From assembly GCA_006386115.1 (NCBI GenBank), contig VFIW01000094.1, forward strand, positions 1 to 64,000: a DNA stretch of 64,000 nucleotides. The letters are read 5' to 3'. This stretch comes from Globisporangium splendens. Lineage: Eukaryota > Oomycota > Peronosporomycetes > Pythiales > Pythiaceae. Of the stretch, positions 19,352 to 29,537 are shown one piece after another. Made by a program: the position numbers and the translations under genes. Numbering within the stretch: position 1 is the first letter of the stretch; each line of letters starts with the position of its first letter. The notes below the pieces were generated by a model, which was not told the DNA's origin, ran no database searches, and saw nothing but the letters and a program-made list of their open reading frames with translations.

Positions 19352-21010
19352 TTACGCCGTGGCAGCCGCGAGCTTGTTGTCGATTTTCTTGGGCGGCAGC
19401 ACGCTGGCGACGACGTCGCTCAGCAATTCGCTTTCGCCGATGTCGCCGATGCGCTCAATGAGCTTCACGAGCGTGTCCAAGAGGCTCTTACCCGTCTTGA
19501 CGTCGTACTTGTGCGCGAGCCCGAAGGACAGCGACTTGACAGACGTCACGTACAACGACGCGGTCGACGACATGTGCGGCGACGTGCAGCTGTAGTGCAC
19601 GCTCTCGACCGTGAGCGTGCCCGTGGTCGGCGCCTTGGTCTTGGCGTCCACGGTGCGGAACAGGTGGCTCGTCTTGTGCGCGTACGAGCCAATATTCGAG
19701 AGCGTCACGTCGGCCGTAGACGAGTGGCGCAGTGGGATCTCCGAGAAGAACTTGGCGTCCGTCTTTGACGTGAAGCTCTTGTCCGTGAAGATCATCGGCA
19801 TCGGCAGCGAGTAGCTGTCCAGGATCGCCGCCAGTTCGTCCTTGTTCGCACGCGCGAGGTCCCAGAACTTGACCGAATCGAGTTGCACACCAGCGCGCAC
19901 AAACGATTCAAACGGGTACGCGGTCATGTAGTCGCCGATCTGCGTCTCTGGCGCAGGGTACTCGACGCGACGGCGCATGTCGATGAGCGTGTCCATGCGA
20001 ACCTTGAACGGCGCAGGCTTTTCCTTCTTCGTATCCGCCTTCTTGCTCGCAGCGACCTTAGCACCCTCCGGCTCGTCTTCTGGCTGCTGCTCCTTCTCGG
20101 CTTCTGATGCGACAGCTTGCGGCTGCATCGCGTAGTAACCCAAGAGCACGGCGACGGCGAGCGCGTGCGAGAGCTTCACGCCTTCCTTGTCGCACTTGGC
20201 CCAGATCTTCTTGAAGTTTTCCTCCGTTCCGTCGGCGAAGAGCACCGATGTGGCGTTGCATTTTGGCGGCATGGTCATGTCGTTCTGGTCCGTGCGTGGA
20301 GTGACCTTCGGCGTAAACGCTTTCATGTCAGCCTTGAAGTGGGACTTGGAGAACCACTTGGCGCAGAACTTGAGCCACCCGGCCGAGTACTGGTGGTCGA
20401 GCCACGCGTGGTAGAGCGACGGGCGCAGCGGCAGTTCACTCAAGTGCTTCTTCTCGAGCGGCTTGCCGTTCGCGAGCGAGAGTTGCGACGCAAACTCGAG
20501 CAGGTCGTTGAACACGACGTTACCCGAGATGCCGTCCGACATGAACTTGTCCGAGAAGAGAATGAAGCGCGCCGTGTTGTTCTCCTTGTTGACCCAGACG
20601 CGCAGGAAGAACGGGAACTGCACGAACCGGTTGAACGGCTGGTTGCTCTCCTCCTCGATGTGCTTCTGCCACTTGCCGAGACGCTCCTCCTCGTTGCTCG
20701 TGCCTCGGATGCCGAGCAGCCGGTGCGTCACGATGCCCTGGAGCTGGATCTGCGGCTGGATGTGCGCGTACGCAAACGAGCCTTGCACCTGCGTCGCGCG
20801 CATGCGCGGGTGCTTGTTGAACGTGTGCACGAGCGCCATGGGCAGGTGGCGCAGCAGCTCGTCCAGCTGTCCGCGCACCACCATCACGTGCACCATCTTG
20901 AAGCTGCCGTGGTCGGCGAGTGTGGCCAGGCGCTCGTATCCGCGCAGCGTGACCAGCTTGGCCGGGGGCGGCGTTGCAGAGACAGAGGAGGCGGTGGTGG
21001 TGGTTGCCAT
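19352..21010 (-). CDS. CAT/alcohol-acetyltransferase-like protein with Lys in place of catalytic His
   Basis: A single-exon protein of 552 residues; the ATG at 21010 is the first in frame. It has the two-domain layout of HxxxDG (chloramphenicol/alcohol acetyltransferase-like) enzymes: N-terminal LVHTFNKHPRMRATQV, a linker, then FILFSDKFMSDGISG. In the active paralogue at 22887 the same place reads SDHYMSDG, so the general-base His is Lys155 here (codon AAG), while Asp159-Gly160 are kept. The C-terminal domain carries FKVRMDTLIDMRRRV, KFWDLARANKDEL, LPMPMIFTDKS and TVESVHYSC. A KKADTKKEK-rich insertion near 375 is specific to this copy. The length and open frame suggest it is expressed, but acyl transfer by the usual mechanism is unlikely. 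It could bind a substrate without turnover. Substrate unknown. Confidence 0.7.
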   Translation of the reverse strand: MATTTTASSVSATPPPAKLVTLRGYERLATLADHGSFKMVHVMVVRGQLDELLRHLPMALVHTFNKHPRMRATQVQGSFAYAHIQPQIQLQGIVTHRLLGIRGTSNEEERLGKWQKHIEEESNQPFNRFVQFPFFLRVWVNKENNTARFILFSDKFMSDGISGNVVFNDLLEFASQLSLANGKPLEKKHLSELPLRPSLYHAWLDHQYSAGWLKFCAKWFSKSHFKADMKAFTPKVTPRTDQNDMTMPPKCNATSVLFADGTEENFKKIWAKCDKEGVKLSHALAVAVLLGYYAMQPQAVASEAEKEQQPEDEPEGAKVAASKKADTKKEKPAPFKVRMDTLIDMRRRVEYPAPETQIGDYMTAYPFESFVRAGVQLDSVKFWDLARANKDELAAILDSYSLPMPMIFTDKSFTSKTDAKFFSEIPLRHSSTADVTLSNIGSYAHKTSHLFRTVDAKTKAPTTGTLTVESVHYSCTSPHMSSTASLYVTSVKSLSFGLAHKYDVKTGKSLLDTLVKLIERIGDIGESELLSDVVASVLPPKKIDNKLAAATA

Positions 21011-22085
21011 CTTGGACGCGAGTTGGAGAATGAGCGACGGCGAGCGCCATTGGCGGCGGCAGATACGCCACGTGACTATGGACCCTGTGAGGTGAGGGAG
21101 CAAAGGTGCTACGCTTGACACATTTATCGACCCTGTTTCTTATAACTATAGCATTTGTATTATAAGTAACGGTGTTTGTACTTGATGTTTGTAGGTTATC
21201 AGCACCCTTTCTAACGCGGGTGAAGACTGGTGAATAGGATCGAAGAGAGTTGAGAGAGGTCGCACGGCATTTCTTTCGGGAAAATCAGAACCCATACAAA
21301 TTTGTGTGAAACGCGACCTGGTTCCGAACCCAGCACCAGATGCAGTCGTGGAGATATAAACCCGTATCGATTGCTTCATCCTCTGTAAAAGCGTTTCTGT
21401 ATTCATTCATTTCCCACTCAAAACCGTGAATAAATACAATAGCACCTGCACACTCATTAAAAGAGGCGGATCTCTATACTCGCAGCGCAAATAATTCCCA
21501 GCCTCCCACTTTAAAACTCGACTCGCCACATTTGCAGCACTGCCCCGAACGGCAGCAAACTCGGCTGCTTCCTCTGGCCATTGCAGACGCTTCTGTCTGG
21601 GCTCAACACGCGCCGAATTTCCAGATTTTCTTTTGCGTTTGCCGTTGGTGGCGAACGGAATTGTCAAAATGTTTACTGAGGATTTCCCGCATAGTATCGT
21701 CCGTTGAGTGATTTGCTGCTGCAGGATCATTAAGTGCTAAAGGAATTGATTAAACCATGCAGAAAGTTCAAGCTCAACTGCACAAATTTAGATCGTACAA
21801 TGCATTCATTTTAAAGAGGAGTATTGTGCAGGTACGCACTTGCAGCATCGGAGTGGCGGCGCGTGTCGTGTCCCACATGCCGCGAACGTTCCTCATCCAT
21901 TCGACCGAAAGAGCGTGGGATCCCTCTGCTTTCCATCTCCCCTCTCACAAGCCATCATGTGGCGAAATCCTGGTGGCGGGATACTCGAGTCTTTCCCACA
22001 TTGGCCAGCAGCCGCTGATCCACCTGCGACGAGTGAGGACGTTGATGTCCTCACAGTGGATACTCTGGGGGTGATCATTGCTGTT
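21011..22085. other. Intergenic region between acyltransferase paralogues
   Basis: AT-rich on the left, more GC-rich from 21830. No frame resembles a known protein. Nothing identified beyond the low-confidence gene model that follows. Confidence 0.35.
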
Positions 22086-22672
22086 CTATGCAATCTGAGG
22101 AGTACCGGTATGTGCAGCATGGACGAAAGCAGGATTTACAAGCGCAGTTGTCCATTTTGATCGTCGCACACGACTCACTTTGACTTCGGCTGGCTCGTGC
22201 AGAGTCTCCATTGACCCAGGGACGTTGTGAGGCGCTAGCAAAACCTCCTTGGCGCACGAGATCACCTCCTGCATCGTCAGCAATGCCAACCGCCACGGAT
22301 GCCGAAACAGTTCGATGAATCGTGAATCTGCTGATAAGGACAAAGAGCCAAATACGAGATTGGGACCGAGACGACAATCAGACAAGCGGCATGCGAACGA
22401 GACACCTGCTCTGCTCTCGAGTGGAGCCTGTGCGGAGATATTGACCACCCACCTGTAGCTGCTCTCAGGACGCAGGCAACGGCAAGAAAGTGACTGAATG
22501 CGCCTATTACAGAGAACGCGACCAGGATCTGCTCACAAGCCCACGCGCTGCCTGTGACACACGAGAGCGAGCTTCTTCCAACACCCTGCCAAGTCAGTTC
22601 CACCGTGGATCCCAAAAGCAGATCAACTTCAGCTGGATAAAAAAGGAGTCCGCCATGCATTTCATTGGCCAT
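22086..22672 (-). CDS. Hypothetical small membrane protein (uncertain model)
   Basis: Two frames can be joined at 22331-22452 (GT-AG, 122 bp) to give 154 residues from an ATG at 22672. Exon 1 has one hydrophobic segment (ILVAFSVIGAFSHFLAVACVL). Exon 2 begins with SRFIELFRHPWRLALLTMQEV and ends in a basic tail. The acceptor is a CAGCAG doublet, so two forms are possible. I recognise no family. The support is only an open frame across a plausible intron, so this may be chance. It lies between the K-type acyltransferase and the intact one. Confidence 0.2.
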
Positions 22673-22698
22673 AAAGCCGAAATGCACAATCTAATTGG
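22664..22698. promoter_or_regulatory. ATTGG (reverse CCAAT) pair upstream of the intact acyltransferase
   Basis: ATTGG at 22664-22668 and 22694-22698, 190-225 bases before the start codon at 22887, matches the spacing seen upstream of other genes here. The role is inferred. Confidence 0.3.
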
Positions 22699-22886
22699 CT
22701 AAAACTCTGCACTCGCATCCAAATGATTCGTCCACAACACATGCAAAAAAAGCAGCGCTGCAGGTTTGCGGACGAATCAATGCCTTCATGACCGGTGTCT
22801 CGTGAAAAATGGGAGGAGCAGAGCGCGCATTATGATCAATTCTCCATTCTCCCTGCCTCGCGCGAGTCCCCCACGTCCCTCTCCCA

Positions 22887-24452
22887 ATGACGCCCGCCAC
22901 ACCAGCAGCCGTGCCTCTGCATGGTACGGAGCTCTTGGCGTTGATCGCGCCAAATGCGAGCATGAAGATCGTGCACGTCGCCGCGCTCCACGGTCCCATG
23001 ACCGAGTTCCTGAAGTATCTGCCCATGGCGCTCGTGCGTACGTTCAACCGTCATCCGCGCATGCGCGCCAAGATGGTGGACGGCGAGGTGGCAACGGCGC
23101 AAATGCACGCGCCGATCACGCTCGAGATCGTTGTCAAAGACGCGCTGCTCACGATCCGCGAATGCCCAAGCGACGATCTAGGAATGGAGACCAGCAGCAG
23201 TACTACGGGTTTTGTCTATAAACGCTCAGCATGGCAGGACTTCGTTGAGCGCGAGTGCGAGATCCCGATCGACCGCTTCGCGCGTTTCCCGTTCTACGTG
23301 CACGTGTGGCATGATCCGAGCCAGCGCCACGCGCGCGTGATGGTGTTTTCGGACCACTACATGTCCGACGGCACGTCGGGACTCGCAGTGTTGAACGATC
23401 TGATCGAGTTCGCGGCAACGCTGGCGCGCGGAGACGCGATTACGAAAGCAGACTTACCCTTCCAGCTGTCGCTGTACGATCTCTGGGTCGCTCCACGCGC
23501 CGCAGAGCTCCAAAGTAAGATTGAAAGTGTGTCCACCGACGCCAATTCTACACCAAAACCAGCGTTCCAGCACCTGATCCCGCTGCGAGCCGACCAGAAA
23601 GTTATTACTGTTCCGGTCGTCGCGAACTCAAGCTCGGCGTGCTTTGGCGACGGCGCGCCAGACAACATGGCAGCGGCGCTGCGTCGTTGCAAGGAGGAAG
23701 GCGTGACGTACTTCAGCGCGCTCGCGGCGGCCATCGTCGCAGCGCACTACTGCGTCGCCACCACATTGAAGAAGCAAGAAGGTCAGACGGGCAATCTGTT
23801 TTCAGGTGAAGCGCCGTTCAAGCTCTCAATGGAACTGGACTGCAATATGCGTCATCGTGTCACGCCGCCACTGCCTGCCGATCAAGTCGGCGCGTACTTT
23901 ACTGTGTCCGACCTCGACAAATTTGCTTCGAAGGGAGTCCACATGAGCTCAACGCGGTTCTGGGACCTCGCGCGCCAGGTGAAGCGCGATCTGGACGCCA
24001 ACCTGAGCAGTGCGATGTTCCCGATGCCGATTTTCATGATCGACAAGCGCATCGGCTCGACCCTGGCCGACCCGGATCCGTCGAAAAAGACCATGCGATC
24101 GATCCCGTCCGATGTCAACATCTCGAATATTGGGAAATACAAATACAATACGAAGCACGCTGTCGTCCCTGAGGTATCGTCCGATACTGCGAATGAGACG
24201 GAGTTGCTCACGATCGAGAGCGTGCACGTGTACAACTCGATGCCGCAGCGAGGACCGGGGACGATTATGTACGTGACGTCGCTGGAAAAATTCCACTACG
24301 CAATGATGCACAAGTACGAGCACCAAGTCGGGCAGGATCTGTTCGCAGCATTCGTCGCGAGTGCCGAGCACATCGGCCAGGTTGAAAAGGAGGCAACGAT
24401 GCTCCATGTCGTTCAACAATTGCGGGAGACTTCGATGAAGTGTGGAAAATAG
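22887..24452 (+). CDS. HxxxDG acyltransferase (CAT/alcohol acetyltransferase-like), apparently intact
   Basis: A single-exon protein of 521 residues. The active-site motif is complete: SDHYMSDGTSG with His157, Asp161 and Gly162, as in CAT, BAHD and alcohol O-acetyltransferase-type enzymes that move an acyl group from CoA (or a carrier) to a hydroxyl or amine. N-terminal TFNRHPRMRAKMVDG and C-terminal MSSTRFWDLARQVKRDL, FPMPIFMIDKR, SIPSDVNISNIGKYKY and TIESVHVYNSMPQRGPGT are shared with its paralogues. No signal peptide or membrane segment is visible, so a cytosolic enzyme is expected. It is the only one of four related sequences in this window (this gene, two tandem copies on the opposite strand, one relic at 9.1 kb) that keeps the catalytic His. 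The substrate cannot be inferred. Confidence 0.72.
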   Translation: MTPATPAAVPLHGTELLALIAPNASMKIVHVAALHGPMTEFLKYLPMALVRTFNRHPRMRAKMVDGEVATAQMHAPITLEIVVKDALLTIRECPSDDLGMETSSSTTGFVYKRSAWQDFVERECEIPIDRFARFPFYVHVWHDPSQRHARVMVFSDHYMSDGTSGLAVLNDLIEFAATLARGDAITKADLPFQLSLYDLWVAPRAAELQSKIESVSTDANSTPKPAFQHLIPLRADQKVITVPVVANSSSACFGDGAPDNMAAALRRCKEEGVTYFSALAAAIVAAHYCVATTLKKQEGQTGNLFSGEAPFKLSMELDCNMRHRVTPPLPADQVGAYFTVSDLDKFASKGVHMSSTRFWDLARQVKRDLDANLSSAMFPMPIFMIDKRIGSTLADPDPSKKTMRSIPSDVNISNIGKYKYNTKHAVVPEVSSDTANETELLTIESVHVYNSMPQRGPGTIMYVTSLEKFHYAMMHKYEHQVGQDLFAAFVASAEHIGQVEKEATMLHVVQQLRETSMKCGK

Positions 24453-24765
24453 TGGTACCAACACGGGAATGCCAATCTTGCCTATGGACAACAAGCACAT
24501 TTCTTGCAGCAGACAGAGTTCAGAATACTCAATGAAAAAATAGATCATCTCTGCTATAATGCAGAAGCGCACCAGCCGATTTCGGAAGAATATTATGCAG
24601 CATTCAGTCCGAAAGTCAAGCAAAATGGTATTGTGCAAAAATCGTGAGGAGATACGTTAGAGAATTTCGCTGCTCACTTACGTGTACAAGCCGCGAGTGA
24701 GTTCAGTACGATAGCCGAAACGCTCGAAAGCAATCCTGCAACGAAACCTTTGCATTAGATTCTAG
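24453..24765. other. Convergent intergenic region
   Basis: The 313 bases between the 3' ends of the acyltransferase and the tandem-kinase locus. AT-rich; nothing else recognised. Confidence 0.4.
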
Positions 24766-25510
24766 TTACGGTGCCACTGCCTGTCCCACACACACGCTTT
24801 TCTCGAACTCTGAAATCTCAAACAGCTTGTTTACAACATACGACATGTTCACTCTCTGGGACGAATCCGTCTTGGTCATCAGCTCAACTAAATTCCACTG
24901 CTTGTCGCTCATGAACGCTGGACGTTTGGGGATTTTTCCCTTTTTCACATGGTACTTGACAGCATTAGGAAGCATATTGCTTCCCCATGGAATGACGCCT
25001 GTCACTGTCTCCAACACACACATCGCAAACGAATACACGTCCGATGCAAGTGAAGGTCGCTCGCCAGCCAGATACTCAGGCGACTTCCAGTGGACAGCAC
25101 CCACCCGTTCCACATCGATCATGACTTCCGCTTCGTTCAACATTGCGCTAAGCCCAAAGTCAATCAGCTTCGCACTGCCGTCCATGCCAATGAGAATGTT
25201 ATCACATTTGAGATCATTGTGCGCGATGTTGAGACTGTGCACGTACTCCAGGCCGAGCGCAGCTTGGTGTAGCTTCTCCCACACCAGACGAACATTCCCA
25301 ACACGCTTCGAAAATGCACTCAAGTCTCCATTCGGAGCATACTCACACACAAAATAGCGCTTGTCGATATGGCAGGCACCATACAGCTTCACAACTTGCG
25401 GGTGATTCATTCGGTACCACGTGTGAACTTCATGAAGAAAGAGCTCCGTAGACGTCGTACCGGGGTCATTTTCGTAACCCATAAACTTTACCACGACGGG
25501 GGGTATCCAG
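24766..25510 (-). pseudogene. Second kinase domain of the ankyrin tandem kinase, shifted out of frame
   Basis: This frame encodes almost all of a TKL-type kinase domain: PPVVVKFMG (the ATP-binding Lys strand), HEVHTWYRMNHPQVVKLYGACH, VCEYAPNGDL, catalytic loop HNDLKCDNIL with HND for HRD, LIDFGLSAM, WKSPEYLAG and ASDVYSFAMCVLE. Its glycine loop (LGEGAFGAVYKGV) lies in the preceding frame, which ends in TGA at 25511-25513, followed by a run of six Gs on the plus strand at 25498-25503. Relatives would read VWLDTPVVVKF here, so one G-to-A change (TGG to TGA) plus one extra base in the homopolymer explain the break. No intron fits: any GT-AG pair would remove the conserved Lys strand. It is either a recent pseudogenisation or, less likely because two errors are needed, an assembly fault. 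Confidence 0.7.
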
Positions 25511-28500
25511 TCACACTCCTTTGTAGACTGCCCCAAACGCACCTTCGCCAAGCTTGTCGCCCTCTGAAAACGTTGGCTCTCGAAAAGGCAAGTACCACGC
25601 CGGTAAACTAGTCGGTCCACCGTCCACGGGATTATCCGGTGAAGCGAACCTGGCCAGTGACACTGCTTCACTTTCCTTCTCTCCTTCTTCAGTTTGACTT
25701 TCGATGTTGTTTCCCCATAACCGCCCGTCGATGCTCGCTTGACTGCGTTTCCACCGGCGAATTGGATCATTTTCGTTGACCGAGAGACAATCTAGCAAGT
25801 GATCCAGCTTCTCGTAGATCACATGGTGCGATTCCGCCACTTGCCGGCTTCTGGTAGCACGAGCAACCGATTTTTCCGACCCTGCCGTTCGCACATAGCG
25901 TTCAAATTCGGATAAACACGAACAGAGCACTTGAACTTCAATGTCGGACGGCCGCTTTTGCAAAACCTTGAGTCGCTCAAACGCAAACTCTAATGCTGGA
26001 TACACGTTCGTGCTCATCCAAGGAGATTCCGGAAACAGAGCGCATCGTCTTTGAATATTTTGTAGCATCTCCGGGATGGTCCCTCTGAGACCTGGAAGTT
26101 TTTCGTCTTCGATGTTTGCGAGTTCGACCTGGGCATTAAACTAAGAGATCAGACGTATAACCTCAACAATAACGACAAATGAACTCACTTCGTTGCATAC
26201 CTTTGGAGAACCCTCGTCGACACTGGGAGACATGGATTCGTTTGTTGCAAACTGCTCCAAGTGATGCACAACGTAGGCGATACGCACACGCTCAGCCGGT
26301 TCAAAAGCGCACATTTTCATGACCAAGTCCCACTCGGAGTCACTCATATTCTGAGGACGTATATCATACAACCGTACAGGGCGTGCAGTGGTTCGGTCTT
26401 GCTTTGGTGTGGCAGCTTCTACAATGCACATCCCGAGTGCATAGATGTCGGACGCAAGAGACTTCTTTGGTCGGCGAATTCGTACTTCAGGTGATGTCCA
26501 AAGACTGTCAGTAATGAACATGCTATCGTCAACCTTGACAAAAAGCCCTCGGATTTTGGCTTTCTCATCTGAGCCAATCACAATATTCTCGCATCGGAGG
26601 TCGCCATGGACGATTCCGCGTTGATGAAGATACTGTACACCCAGCGCTGCGTCACGTAGATACTTCCATACGAGTTGTTGGTCATCGTTCTGGGATTCTA
26701 ATGCGTCCAGCATTCGTTCTCCATACTCACAGATAAACAACAGTGGCTGGTTGATGTGGCATGCACCAAAAAGCTTCTGGACGTTGGGGTGACTCAGTTG
26801 GTGCCACCGTGATGCTCTGTCTTGAAAAATATGTTGCTGTTCGTAGACAGAACAGATCATCACTTGTATCTTCGCCCACTTTCCAGCTCCATTTTCTTCG
26901 TCAGTCTCGACATCTTCGGAAGGTATGAACCAAGCTGGAGCTCGCGGCGCTTCGTTCGTACAAGCATCAGCTAGACGAGCTGCGATATGCTCAAAATTGC
27001 GTACAACCGTTGGGTCAGTGGCTCCTCTTGTACGTTTTTGAATCTCGTGGTCAAGACGGACGAGTACGTCGTACTTGTCTTCGTCCTTGTCAAGTCCATG
27101 AAGTAGGTCTTTGTCGGTTTGTAGCCGCTCGTAAATACGCTGGCAAGCACTTGCTTCGGCTTGAGGCCACTGATCCTTCCAGCTTCCAACATTTTGTACC
27201 AAATTCTGCAGCTCAGCAAAGTGATCCAGCTCTTCATGGAACTCACGAACCTTGTGTAAATATGTGGCACTAGTGATAAACCTCGAGAGTAAGCCGGCAC
27301 TTTTTCCGAGTTGAAACAGCATTCGGCAGAACCGGAAAACAATCGTAGTGAAGGTCACAATGACGTCGGGGCTGTGGTCCATCAGTCCATTCTCCAGCAA
27401 AGAGCAAATGGCATCTAGTCGCTGCAAGACTCCACACAGCACTTGGCCAAACTCGTCTGATGTTTCGCACAGTTCTCTCATGGTTTTCAAAGTACCACTG
27501 AGTAGAGGAGTTTCACAGTCTGATGACCTATGCGAGAATAAACTCATCTCGCTCGTCAGAAGTAACTGGACGCCAGAAGCATAACCCCATCGAGAAACAG
27601 ATATCAATGGAGTCTCTCCATCTGCGGCTCGGACGTTCACGCTTGCTCCAGCTTCAATCAGCAATTTAAACGACTTCATATCACCTTTCCGTCCAGCCAG
27701 AGTCAGGCACGTTTCACATCCAAAGCCTGGTCCGGTTGGAATGACCGTTCCATTTGGAGATGCCCCCGCTTTGATCAATTGCGCAATAACTGAATGGGCT
27801 CGAGACTGCGTAGCATACCAAAGAGGTGTTCTTCCTTCACTGTCCTTCTCGTCAAGTGCTGCACCCGCATCGATCAAATCGTTGATTTTTGCATGGTCTC
27901 GATGCTTAACAGCATACAAGAGAGGTGCTCTTCCGTCTTCGTCCTTCACATCGACTGACGCGCCAGCTGACATCAATAGCTGCATGCTAGACCTGTCACC
28001 TCGTGCAGCAGCATACGAAAGAGGACTTCTTTTTTCTTTGTCCTTTTGATCGATAGTTGCACCTGCTGAGATAAGTAGCTGTATGCTTGTGTTGTCACCA
28101 CTTGATGCTGCATAGTGAAGAGGAGTTCGTTCCCGCTTGTCCTTCCCATCGATTGATGCGCCTGCTGATATCAGTAGCTGCATACTCGAACTGTCGCCAC
28201 ACTGAGCAGCATAACACAACGGCGTTCTTCCAGCTTCGTCCTTCTCGTCGACTGATGCGCCTGCTGCGATCAGTATGTCGACGCTCACACTGTCACCACG
28301 TGCAGCCGCATATGCAAGGAGCGTTCTTTCCTTTTCGTCCTTCTCGTCGACTGACACACCTTCTGCAACCGACACTTGAGCCATCGTTGAATTGGTATCT
28401 CCTGCAGTGGCATGCGAAAGAGGCGTTCTGCCGTGTTCAGTCTTGCTGTTCACTGAGGTGAAGGTGGTTTCACTTGCGAGAACGACTTGAGGGTTCTTCG

Positions 28501-28555
28501 CACTGGGATCGCCGCCGGGACGACTCTCCCCTTCCGTCAATGTCGAGCGCTGCAT
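25511..28555 (-). CDS. Ankyrin-repeat protein with pseudokinase and start of a second kinase domain
   Basis: Exon 1 (26201-28555, 785 residues) is joined by a 72-bp phase-0 GT-AG intron to exon 2 (25511-26128). Residues about 15-375 are some ten ankyrin repeats of the type GRTPLCYAAQCGD, SMQLLISAGASID. A helical linker (FHEELDHFAEL, CQRIYERLQTD) leads to a first kinase domain that is degenerate: no glycine loop, HGDLRCEN at 650-657 for HRDLKxxN, and RGLF where DFG should be, although WTSPEV and ASDIYALGMCIVE are kept. After the intron a second helical linker of the same kind and a second glycine loop follow, then the frame stops at TGA. Ankyrin, pseudokinase and kinase in series suggests a sensor or scaffold with a regulated kinase, but this is inference. 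The first ATG in frame is at 28555; an upstream exon cannot be excluded. Confidence 0.7.
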
Positions 28556-29537
28556 CTCGCTTCCCGTTTTCTCCTTCGCGCGACTTGCTCTGCGGCAACG
28601 CACATTTGGAGCATACAGTGTGAACAACAACAACCGATTTAGACTAGATGGGATATGTTAGGTGGTGATCAATGGAGGGAGATAACGAACCGTTGCGTTT
28701 GTGTGGCGCTTCTGTTGCCAGCACGGAGCGTCGATGTTCGCGGCGTACTAGCAAAAGACAAATGCGAGCAGGAGGAAGGAGGAACCATGAATGCAGCAGT
28801 GGGAAAGCGCTTCCTAGACTTGATCTCCATGTTAACGACAGTCGTTTTTAGCAACGTATGGCATAGTGGCGTTGCTCCATGTGCAGTAAATACCCTGAAT
28901 GCTTTGTTCCTGCCACCAACTCGGTCGCTAAAGCGAGGTAACTCAGCTGTTTGCAGCATCGGGTTCGATGAGGGGCCAACCAAGTCATTTGTGCTTGAAG
29001 TACCTCGCAGATATTAGCGATACTGCTCTGCATCTCGTGCGGCGACTTCGATTATTGGTGCATCTCGAAAAAATCCACCAGGCGCGCTTGCCTACAAGGC
29101 TGATGCATCGTTGCGTTAGACTATCGAGAGGAACGTTTCACTGCTTCGCTCGTGACGTCGCAAGCAAGAGGTATTGATTTGCCACGTTCGCAATGTAGGC
29201 GGGCACTGTACCTCGAAACCCAAAGCTCAGCCAGAAGCCCCCATAGTGCGTTGTGCAAGCGACTCCTGCTCCGCCTACCATTTGGATTGGCTCACATTGT
29301 AGCTTCAGCGCAGCAAGACCATCACTCACACCTTCACAGAGCTTGACAGTACGACCATCACTCTACTTTCCATTTTGCACCCATTTCTCTCTCCTTGTTT
29401 TTCTTCCAGATCTCGTTCCAAGTGGCGTTCTTCCATTGCTCTTTAGCTGCTGCTCACAATCCAATTCGCCACTACAGCCACACAAGCGTCTTCTCTCCAT
29501 TCATCTCTCTCCCATCACCCCAGCGTCTGCATCAGCC
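28556..29537. other. Divergent intergenic region
   Basis: Separates the head-to-head ankyrin kinase and RBR genes by about 1 kb. ATTGG at 29286-29290 and a pyrimidine-rich leader with CTTTCCATTTTGC at 29363-29375 are likely promoter parts of the RBR gene. Open frames here have no recognisable relatives. Confidence 0.4.

Noticed and set aside
18040..21118. Long plus-strand open frames opposite the two tandem acyltransferase genes (18040-19461 and 20117-21118)
   Set aside because: They mirror the coding strand's GC-rich third positions, are very rich in Arg, His and Val, and match no family, while the minus-strand frames align with each other.
25438..25513. Treating the break in the second kinase domain as an intron
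   Set aside because: GT-AG pairs exist (for example a 73-bp one), but excision would remove the VVVKFMG strand with the ATP-binding Lys and the lengths or phases do not rescue the domain.
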